DNA of 64,000 nucleotides from Reticulitermes speratus (lineage: Eukaryota; Arthropoda; Insecta; Blattodea; Rhinotermitidae): assembly GCA_021186555.1 (NCBI GenBank), contig JAJKFL010000011.1, positions 32,723,611 to 32,787,610 on the forward strand, given 5' to 3'. The notes beneath the pieces are model-generated. The model did no database searches. It saw nothing but the letters and a program-made list of their open reading frames with translations, and was not told the DNA's origin. This document shows, one piece after another, positions 47,209-59,200 of this stretch. Position numbers and translations under genes: made by a program. Within the stretch, counting starts at the first letter, position 1. Every line of letters begins with the position of its first letter.

Positions 47209-50200
47209 CTACACACAACCATACTCATACCATATGGAATTTTCACCTTTTCCCTTTGTCTTAGTTGATCGTTTGCTCTCATCTGCCGTGTTTGCTGCTG
47301 GCACAAGGCTTCCCTGGCTGGGACTTTCTGGACCTTGAGGGGCCGCCTGACTAGACTCATCCACACCACCAATGACAGTTGAGATACGGTTGTACACTAG
47401 AAATGACCTGAAATAAATTAAGTTACACAATATTTAAAAACTCAATTTCTAACTCACAGGAAACAAACTATCTCCATCACCAGTTATTGTCACTGAGGCA
47501 AATGGTTGCTGTAGATTTTGACAATCTACGCATACACAGATGTGCACATAAGCACCAAACACCTCATCAACACATCAGACTTGAGGGTCTCACAACCATA
47601 CCAAGAACAAAGCCTGCAATGATGTGACACCATATTGTTCAGTGGACAGTCACCAACATTTGAGTGGAAAGTGCTGCCATCATCTTCAGGATAAAAGAGT
47701 CAAAAGTTCAAACTCAATATGTTCCTCCTTCAATTGCAGTCAAGGAGGACAGGGCACTGTTAAAAGTTATGTGACTTTATATTCATACCATATTTTCAAG
47801 CAACATTATATAACAGAATCAAATTTTTCCTTAATATAATGTTTTCTTAAGATTAAGGTCTTGTGCAATGTGATGCCATGTAGTTAGGTAGATAGATAGG
47901 TACAAGAAGAACCTGTTGCCTCCAACTCCAGTACAAGGTGCACACAACAGGTTCCTCCAAAATGTTGCTACCTATCTACCAACCTACACAGCATCGTATC
48001 CCAAAAGACAGTAATTTTAATATTCACTGCCAGGAGAACCTCAAAATTTCATTTCACATTCAATTTCTATGTTCCTGCCCAAATATCTTGCAGTTTAAAT
48101 TTCATTCATTTCAAGTTCGCCAAGTTGTTTTAGAATTCAAATGTCACCAACTTCTTATTTTCTTCTTATTAATCTCTACAACCGTGGATGGGTTTTGGCT
48201 TGCTCAAGTATTCCTTGCCAATATCTGGTGTCAAAAACACTTTTTCCAATCCAGTACACCCACAATTTTCAGATCTCTGCATACACTGTCCCACCTCCCT
48301 TTAGGTCTTCCTTTTGGCCTGTGTAATAATGCTGGCATCCAGTTGGTTATCTTCCTAGTTATTCGAAAATGTCACCAACGGGTATTTTAAATGAATTATC
48401 CTCATCAAGCACACTAACAAGAAACAACACAGTATCTTAGGACACTGACTGTACCTTGAATCCTGTGGTGCTGGAGTGCATGGAACTTCTGGAGCTGCAA
48501 TATTATCAAACGTTACACCTTGATCCTTGCTCTGAAAAAAAGAGACATGCTTTCTAAATTAAGTAAATGGAGACATAATTATAGCATTTATTTTCATATG
48601 CCTCTGTGAAAGAAAGGAAGAAACATGGCACTGTTGCCTTAATGGTGCAGGAGGGTTTGGGTACATCAATGAAGCCCACATCAACATCACACGAAGCCTC
48701 AGCTACTGGCAAAGTCATACACCAGTAATTTACTTAATTTCTTTGAATAACACATAACAAGAAAAATACCCATCAATATTTATGAAAAGTCTTTACGATT
48801 TTAATGATGTGTTGCAGTGTAGTAGTCAGTATTCCTGCCTTATATTCAGAAGGACTTTGATTTGAATCTTGGTTTAGAGACTGGTTATTGAGTTTTTATA
48901 TGTTTACCCTCAGTCTTCGCATGCAAATTCTGGGACAGTATCATAAAAAATGTTGAAACAACCTCCTTCCATACCATTTCAACATCCATACAAAACTGTC
49001 ACTTGGTACTGCAGCTTACAAAACATGATCAAATACCACAAAACAGAAACATGCACAAACAAGACGGGAGGTGTGAGTTATACCAAACTGCACACACTTT
49101 CCACATGCACTTCTTGCACTGTGACATTCTAAATTTGTATCTGAGTATATAAACAATTCATAAAGCTAAAAATTTTGTTTCCATGGTTAACTGGTTATTA
49201 TCATCGGCCACAGCCCAATGATAACTTCAGTCATTTCTCACTGGACTGGTGAGTGGCCCATTGACTAAAGTTCTCAAAAACATGCACTAGTAGCACTGGT
49301 CTTGGCACGTAACTGTTAGACACTGGGGTGTACTGGCCATTTAAACTTCAGTCCTTCAGAGTTTAGTATCATTACTAACATTACCAGAAATCACATTGTC
49401 TTACGATTTTCTATGGTTAAAATAAGTAGTGTATTCTGACAGCAGCACTAGTATCATTACCACCTCACAAGTTCATGTGTTTGCACTGTTACTACCATAC
49501 AAAACTAAAAATCTGTCCAGTGGTCTTCCAAGTTCAGCAGATGGCTGGACAGAAAATACTTGATAATTTCTCTATGTGCAGTATATTCTGGCACGTACAA
49601 ACAATTAATTCAAGGTATTTACCAATCACCACCAACACAACTGTTGATTATGTTTTATCAGACGAGTTACATGGCGACAAGTTTCGACCAATACGTGGTC
49701 ATCTTCAGGCCATTAAAATACATAAAAGATTACAACTGCAATTGTAATCTTACTTCTATATAGTGGTTGAAACATGTTGCCATGTAACTCATCTGATAAA
49801 ACATAATAAACAGTTGTGCTGGTGGTGTTTGGTAAATACCTTGTGATGTATACAATACAATGGGATGTCCACGGTAAAAACAAAAAAGCAATTAATTCAA
49901 CTGCAACCCAAAACAGATTTCTTAAATAACCTCTAGCTGCTCTGACTTCCACTGAGTGCACATTCTCTCAAATTATAACACAAATGTGAATGTCCCCCAA
50001 AGCAGCATGCACAAAGCCACTCGCAATAACAGCAGTAACTTACGTATGATTCCTGTGCTGTGTCTTCTGTTGCAGCGTTGTCTTCTGTGTAGTACACTGT
50101 TCTGCGGGTCCCTGCACTGCCAAGACTCAATGTGCTTTGTGCTAGGCCATGTGAATTGTGCGATTCTGAAGAACAAATGGATACAGTATGGGTGAAAACT

Positions 50201-53200
50201 GGGTGAAGCCACAGAATTGGGTTGTCACTACGCATGTTAATCACAAAATGCTAAAAGCCTGGAGCTAAATCTCCAATCCCCCACATGCTTTCACGGTGCT
50301 TAATTAAGCACCAAAACAATTTTTACTTTCATGCTTTCATAATTGTGGTGTTATTAGTTTCACAATTTTCGTATTTATTTGTCTCAATGTCAGCTTTATA
50401 CATGACATACCATAAACACCTGAAAATGGGATATTTAGACTATCACAACAGTACTACTAGAGACAGAACACTATTACTAAATACAGAGTTACAAGATAAA
50501 ATATTAAATTATTGGAATAATATGCCTGCTTCCTGCCAGCAACATGCAATTAAATGTTTCATGAAGTTTGTCTAAAAATGCTTCTTAAAATAGGTTTGTT
50601 TGCAAATCTGTAATATAAACTGTACAAGTATACAAACCTGGAAGGAACTGACTCTTCAAATCATCTAAACTAGCATCTGAATCATTGCCTCCTTCTCCAG
50701 ATTCTGACCCATGGGACAGTGTCACCTGACTCTCAGCACGCTTGCTGTCTTCATGCCAGGATCGACGGTTCTATAAAGTAATGAATGCAACAGTGTTCGG
50801 CAGATACACAACATACATATAACCATATACTTGCAAGCCTAAGACTCATTGATGCTGCATAAACACAATAACAGCATAAGTGTTCCTCACATCAGTAAAA
50901 CTTACATTCAGAATTTTCTGTATATAACCTGTATATAACTTTTAAATGGCAATAAAACCTGGACCAAGAACAATAAAAATGGTAGCAAAATTCAGGGAGG
51001 GGATATGAAATTCTTAATAAATGTCCAACAAGGAATAAAGATGGCTACAAAAAAAATGTTCAGCACCAATCACCCAGTGACATGGTGTCACACACCAGAA
51101 GAGCAGAGACCTCAAATACACCACTGTGAAAGCCTAAGAACTTGCAGAAGCTGTTTCTAGAGAAACTACTTCAAGAGTCATGCCACTATTTACATGGAGA
51201 AAATTCATTTTTAGGGTGGATTACTGTGGGTTCCTTGCTTTTTGTACAGGGGTGGAGGGCAGTCATAGAACAGTTTAAGAATTTCTGGGTGTGATTTTTC
51301 AGCAGTGATGTGTAACTTGGTGCTGGTATTTTAGAATGGAAAAAAGCTCAAACTGTCAAGATAAATAACTGCAGCAAGAGCTGCATAATGCTTGCAAAAG
51401 GTGGAAAGAAAAGGGGGCTATATAACAGAGAAATAAATGGCTTAAAAGTGTGATAGTTCATATAGCACCATGAACTAGTAGACATTGCATAATGTCCTCC
51501 CTCTCATCTTGGGTGTTAACAATAATGGGTAAAACAGGGTACATAAATCTGTCACTTAATCTTTTCACTCAGTACTTTGAACAGTTTATTAAATTTAGGA
51601 ATGAGGCACATGGCCAACATCAGACTGCTTATTCCTGCGGCATCCGACGTCCTATTACTAACACCTTACAACATTTAGACATCCATAACAAAACATACAA
51701 TTAAGAACTTTTCATTTACCAGTACTTGTGTACTTACTCTTGGCACCTTATTAATGAAGTCTGAACCAGCTTTTCTAACTCTTTTCACAAGAGTAGCACC
51801 GAAACTCTTCCTGAACACACAAAGAAAACAATATTTGGATGCAGTGGCATTAACTATACTTGGAGACAGTAATAATTTGAACATGACACTTAACAGGTTA
51901 CAAATCATAATTTTGATATCAACTCATAACACACTTTGAAACACATCTTGATAAACATCGACATATGTACAAATAAGTCATTTTTTTGTGCAGTGAAATT
52001 ATCTCTAAATACAATGTAAAACTGCTAAGCAACCATTACTACTAAGATTATGTATGCTATTTAGTCTACTATAGTACATTTTGTCTTTGGGAAGTGTTCT
52101 GTAACTATGCTGTTATTTGTAGGTATTTTCTGAATACGATATATTGTACTCTGACTTGTCCTACACCCTTCTTTATACGTTCTATGGCACTCAACCACCT
52201 CTCCTGCCTCTTTCCCATCTGTGATACCAAATGGATAGGGCAGAAATGGATAAAGAGTAGCTCTGGATATTGTGGTAAAGAGAAAAGTGCTACTGCACCT
52301 GCCAGAAACTGAACCCTAACAACCTGAACATCCAATTCATAGCACATGACTCACTGATTACTGATTTTATTCTTTTTTATACAAAATACATTTTGATAAA
52401 ATTCCCAGAATTGCAATGGCAGGAAATATATAAACAAAACCGAGGCTGAGGATTTTTCATGTGCACCTGAATATTGTAGACTGACACATGACACAAAGTG
52501 AAGGTACTCACTTCTTTGTCGAACAGCTGTCAAGTTTACGGTAATGTTCCATGATCTTCTCCTCCAGCTTTTCTTTCTGGCGACAAAGATTGTTCAGTTT
52601 GTCTCTATTTAAAAGAAACCAAACAGAATGATCAACACTGGCAATCAGTGCTCACAGTAACACACATCACAACAAGACTCTCACAGTTCACTCAACGTTC
52701 GTATTATGTATTCAGCACATGACAATAAATTTTACCCGTCATTCTGGTCGATGATGCTGGAATATGTGATTTCCTTCTGCGCACAATTTAACTTTCACAT
52801 AATGCCAACCTGCTGGCCTAGGGATAATGCTAGAGTCCCATACTAAAAGGACTTGTGTTTTAAACCATGCTCATCCAGTATAGATTTTTTTTTTGCATAT
52901 CTTCCCCATTCGTTACCTCTCACAAAATCACACGTCTCAAGAATGTAGTGAAGATCAGACCTTCACCATGGATTGCAGTCCATGTTACCACATTTTCTGT
53001 TGGTTCCCAGATCTTTCCAGGATAGCAATTGTCTTCACTAAGCACTCACTCTGGCTTTGAACACATTTTCCACAGCATTTTTGAATGCCACCACTGATGA
53101 CCATACATCCATGTCTTGCATACTTCTAGCAGTTATGTAGCTGAATTACCCTGCCAGTAGATGGCATATAAGGCCTAATTTATTTTTAACTAGAGATATT

Positions 53201-56200
53201 TTAACTAAAATGGTTGGCTGACAGGATGAATTACACCTAATTACCTGGCACAGAATGTGTTTAAGCTGTACACTCCCTCTCCCAGACACAACCCTCATTA
53301 TCAGCCTGTTATTTGCAGTCAACAGGATTCCAACTCAGAAGTGGATTCCTTCACCCTCGTCAAGTGGACAGAGGTCAGGACTGTTATAAAATCATACCTG
53401 GAGAACTCTCCTATACTGAGTTTTCTACTACAACAATAAAAAGTGGTTTCTTACGTGAATATCTTCTCCTCCATGTGATAATGTTCCTTATCCTCCAGAG
53501 AGTGGGTAAGCAACTCATGGTACTGACTCAGCAACAGTGATACATGATCCATCAAGGAACGACGGTCATCTTCTAGTCCTGTGTTCATCTGCAGCAACAT
53601 CTACAACAGAGGTAAAAGTTAAAGTTGTCCATTTGCTTAATTAAGCACCATGCCATTATGGCACATTGTGGGAGCAGCAGTACAGCTCCAATAATTCTTA
53701 ACCTCAGCACTAGATGGAGGTGAGAGGTTCACTCCACACCCTGGGTGCTATACTCCAGAGAAGAGCTCTTGGTACCTACTGAATAGGAAGCTTGTTTCAC
53801 CCCACAGTTTCTCTGGATGTTCTGGACAAGAGAAGTACCTCTTGCCTCTGTTGGGAATCTAGCCACGTGCCCTCAGTCATCATCGAGCCCACAGACTAGT
53901 CACTATAACACTATAACAAATGGTGCCAACCAATATGCTACAGCAAAGTGTCACTAGTCCAGAATCCATAAATGTGGATATCACTTAATCTGGTCAATTA
54001 TGGCCTCTAACAGAAATGCAGTGAAAACAGTGAACTGTTCTTAAGAAAATGCAGGCTGGAATGCGAGCAACATAGATCACAGAGAAGTTTGACGTACCAA
54101 AACAAAACGTGCCTGACAGTCAGTACCCTACTTTAGTGTGTTAATAGTAATTACAATTAACTTTTTAACTCTTGGTTGTTCTTCCTCCCACAGTGCTGTC
54201 TAGCAACACAGCCTCACTAGCTATCTCGCTCTGCCCAAAGCTCCCCCTCCCACTCCTCCTCATTTTCTATGTTCTTCCTTTCTTCTATGTGACATATTTC
54301 ATAACCTACCATTCCTATCCTGATTTTAATCTTCCTCCTGGGAGTTCTCGTTTTTGTTTTGTGTTCAAACTGTTCTTTGGGATTCTGGTCTTTATTCATT
54401 CTTAATTAAAATGTACCCATATCACCTTATTCTGTTAGTTATTAATTTATCTTCCAAGATATTTATTTTTACATTCTCTCTCTTCTAGTTTTCCTTCCAT
54501 GCTCTAAAAACCTCATATCAGCCAAGTCTTGATTATCACAAGCTTCTGTCTGGCTAATCAGGATTGCAACCAAAGCCAGAACACTGATCATGATATACAG
54601 CATGGAACATTGAGGTTTTACTGCAGTTACTACACTTGTATTCAACTGAATAAACCAAATTATAACAATATTCAGTGTCAACATATTTTACTATATAGTA
54701 GCTTACTACCCACACAAAGCTGTAATAAGTAGCTACATGGCCTAGCATACCTCACATCTGTTGTTCAGCTTCGACACTTCAACTTCCAGCAGAGTGTTGT
54801 GATCACCAGATTTGGCCAATTCCCCTTGCATCTCTGTTTGTCGCAGCTTCAAGGCACCACTTTCACTGCGAAGAGATCGATACTCTTCCTGCAGGCTACG
54901 ATACTCCTGCTTCAACTTTTCACTTGCGGTGAACAAGTTACGAAAGTCATCCTGATCACACATATAAATGGAATTGATATTACATCAAATTAAGCTATGT
55001 ATATGAATGTACTAAAAAAGCAGACTTTGAAATGTGACCAAAGAGAACAGAAAGAAAACAATTATGACTGAAAGAGTTCATATTAAACACAATATATTAA
55101 CAATTCATGATTGTAAAATATCCAGCAAATTGGCTCAAGCAGTAATACTTCCAGCTTGTATTTGGGAGATGTCTGGTTTGAATCTCAGCTGGGATGACCA
55201 CTGTGCCTGGAAATCAGGACTACAGGGAGGATGATCCATAACCTCCCAGCCATAATGCTGTAACAATTCACACGTCCAGTTGGTGCTACTGGGTCCAGTG
55301 ATTTCCGTCTCTTTGGTTCCCTTAAGAGACACCTGGCTGGCAAGCAGTTTGCAACAGATGCCAACATTAAGCAAGCTGTCACCTCCTGGGAACAGACATG
55401 ACACTGATTTCTTCTAGCTGAGATACAAGCCTTGGTACCAGGGTGATACAGATGCTTAAATGTCAGTGGTGACTACATAGATGTGCACCATCTGCTACCC
55501 AACTGCCATGTATACATCAGCCAGAATAAAGTTCTATGGAATCAGAGTATTTTCTACCTTATTTTTAATTCCTTGCACAAAGAGGCGATCATGCAAAATT
55601 ACAGCCAAAATTCATGTAAAGGCATCTCCCAAACACTAAGTGAATGCTCTGTTACAAAGTTTCCCTGCTTGGTACTCCGAACCAATTCAATAAGCTATTA
55701 GTTAATGACTTCCACAGTATTCACAGTCACATCTGGTGTGATAAAATATAAATATTTATTGAATTCAGTTTCTTCTTTGCTTGAGGCCACCTACTGATTA
55801 ACCCTGTGTTGTCACAATGGTAACCCTTTCACCATTGAAATACGTGTATTATTATACATCTTTTATATTATTAAACCACTGATATACATCTGGTATGGCA
55901 AAATATAAGAACAGTTTGTGGATCGCCATACAAACACAATGAATTGCACTGTTTCATTAGAGGTTCTTGTTAAAACTGGCTGACAAGGTGTATGTTTAGT
56001 GCCTATTCAGTGCATAAGGATATTAATTATGTGAACAGACTGCACTATCATACAGCTCCTCAATAAAGAGGTAAGACTAGTGCAAAATGGAATGACAAGC
56101 GTAAGTCACTCACACAGTGGTCAGTGACATCAGGCAACAATTTAATTAACTTTACATTCTGTCAAAAAAAGGAAGACCACCAACCCAATCCTGTCCAGTC

Positions 56201-59200
56201 CCACAAACATGCCCAATCAACTGCCAATGAATTCTACATCAGTTACGGAACATACTTTTAAACTGGAATGTTCTGCCCTCAAATTTCCAAGTGACCGGGA
56301 TTCTGCCTTCAGTTTTTCTTTTTCTTGTTCCAACAAAGCCTGGGATGCCTCCTGTCGGGTGCACAGCTCTTTCAGTGCCTTCACTTCATTGCGCAGGTCT
56401 CGTTGAGTTGCCTTCAGTCCCTCTTTCTCTCTCAACAGATTTTCATACTCTGTAGTCAACTGCTCATGCAGGGACTGGAGTGTCACCTGGTCAAGAAGCA
56501 ACTGCTGGTGTGCAGACTGCTGCAAGTTGCGCTCTTTCACAAGCTGTAAAAGTATTATCAGTAGAAGTATAAAATATGCTGTTTCACACCAAGGAACATA
56601 CAAAGATTGTATCTGCCAGCAGGTTTGGGACAGACTCAGTCACCATAACTATAAAGTTTACCTCATCCTTTTCAGCAACCAGCTGAGAGTTGGCAAGCTG
56701 CAGCGCAGTATGTTGAGTTGAAAGTGATGAGGTTTGTGACTGCAATGTTGCCACAGTCACTTGCAACTTAGCATTGTTGGAATGAATGCTATCGGCTGAA
56801 CTCTGTAATACTGCCAATTCCTGACGTAACTCGTCGCACTGATGACTCAAAGACTCATTATCAGATTTGAGAGTTTCCAAGTCTGGATCAGGTTCCTCAC
56901 TCCTGCTCTGGTCCTCAGCAGCAACCTGCTGTGCTAACCTGCACTGCCTACACAGCTCTGTCAGGTCCTCAGTAACAAGCAGCTCTCTTACAGCTCGTAC
57001 AACTTCTGGGCTGGATACTATCCTGAAATCAGATAAATCTGATTACATACTCAGCTTTAGCAAGCAGCTCTCTCACAGCTGGTACAACTTCTGGACTGCA
57101 TACTATCCTGAAATCAACTAAATATGACACCACATTAAAATTTAACGTCCAAGGAAGAAAAGCACAGCAAGAGACACAAGAGATATGTTTACAAAACGTT
57201 AACGCAGATTACTTTATTCAATGATATAATGCCACAAAGTTTTGCAGATCCAGAGGAATCCCCCTCTTCTAACCTGATTATGAAGATAGTATATTCTTCC
57301 AAACAGTTGTACAGATCTACCAAACTACGTGGTGTCACACACTCTCACTGCTACGACGACTTCAAATCTCATTTAAGAGAATGCACTTTTCTGAGACAAA
57401 TTTATAACAAGCTATATATAATAGTCTGCAGTCCCAGCTTATGCTACTAGCTGCCTTGTCACTTGTAGACAATGCTATGCATTCACTTGTCAAATGAGTC
57501 CTCAAATAACAAAACATTTTAAGAAACAAAGAAAATTTATCAACCAATTGGAAGTGAAATATCTGGCATCAGGGAGTCATACCAACAATCAGACAATGCT
57601 CAGATAACAACAACAAAATCATGCCACACCTTCACAAGTGTAAGTGCAGTTCTTCATGTTCCACTTTCACTGATGCTTCTGTGGGACTACATATATGCAA
57701 CAGTACCTGTCCTGCTACAAAACTTGTACCCAAAATTAATAAACTTTCCAGGCCAATGAGGTAAGTAAAATCTCTTAGTAAATGCATTTGGGAAAGTCAT
57801 GTACTCCAGACTGAAGTATGCCCTTGCATTTCCCCTGATGATGACCTATCACAGTTCCTGCCGGGACACACTGAAGACAATACAATATGGCAATCAGGAC
57901 AGCTGGCACCCAATGAGGTGTAAACAAGGCACTTGCTAAAAGTATGGAAATACTTCAAACTTGTCAGTTATACCTTTTCAGTGCATATTATATAAGGTGA
58001 AAAATGAAGTGGCTTTACATTTATGAATGACAAATGGCAAATTCTGATAGAACATACTTTTCTAGGGCAACGTCTGGGTCCATCAGCTGATCAAGGTCTA
58101 GCCCCATCTTTTCCAGACTGCTTCTTAGTTGCTGAGTGTTGAGCTTCTGGGTAACCAGCTCGCTCTGGAGTGCAGCCAATGTCTCTCTGTCCACAGCTGC
58201 ACGACTTGCCAGTTCATGACTCTCTCGTTCCACTTCATGAAGCCTAATTACAAACAAAGGGGGAATCACATTATCACACTAACATAAAAGGTAATGTTTT
58301 ATACATTTTCTCGTTTTGCTGACCAGAATCATCTGCTTGTATAAACAAAAAGCAAAGATGAACAGTTACAAACAAACAATCAGCTATGTCTGCAATATTT
58401 CAAATAATAATTCAGAGGATGTTCTGCATCTCCTATAGGTACTGCTTCATACCCCTAAATAAATATCATGCTAAGTAATTTATTACAAATTTACAAGAAA
58501 AGGTTCTGAATTAAGTTATGATTTTTCTTAGGGGGTGCACGATTTAGCAGTAATACCGTATATTCTCGAATCTAATCCGCACCCGAATCTAATCCGCACC
58601 CAGTTTTTGGCGACTTCTTAAACGAAAAAAGTTAGTTCGCGATTCTAATCCGCACCTTTCCTTCAACCACCCCTTGCCCACGGGGCGACTGATTGAATAA
58701 TATTGGATGTTACCAATGCGTTAAAATCCGACGCTACGCCTGTGGCCGATGAGTCATACCGATAGAGGCGGGGCCTTTCTCAACAGACATGCGCAATCTC
58801 GTCTGAAGCCAGCTGATCTTTAGTTGTTGAAACATGGGAGGTGCTTGTTCCAATTTGTCGTGTACCGTAGTTATGGAAGAGGGACACCTGAAATCTAAAC
58901 GACTCTCATATACGGCAAAGTTCAAACGAGAAGTTATTCGGTGCGCAGAGGAGAATGGAAACCGCAAGCTGCTGCAATTTTTGGAGTTGATGAAAGCAAC
59001 GTTCGACTATGGCGGAAACACAAGGCAGCGATCAGCGGGTGTGATGCGTCACGAAGGAAATTCACTGGACCCAAGAAAGGGCGATTTCCTGAAATTGATG
59101 ATGCAGTCTTCACGTTTTTTCAAGAGAGACGCAAGACTGGACTGTTTGTGAGTTATGATCTACTCGCGAGGAGGCGATAAAGAAGGCCAGATCTTTGAAC

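Noticed and set aside
50285-50575. 96-codon ORF in a girdin intron
   Set aside because: A hydrophobic start gives a superficial membrane-protein look, but I see no family match and the region is intronic AT-rich sequence.
50638-50770. G-alpha-binding (GBA) motif in girdin, from SLDDLKSQFL
   Set aside because: It is only loosely like the vertebrate TLxxFLEES pattern. Position and spacing do not support it.
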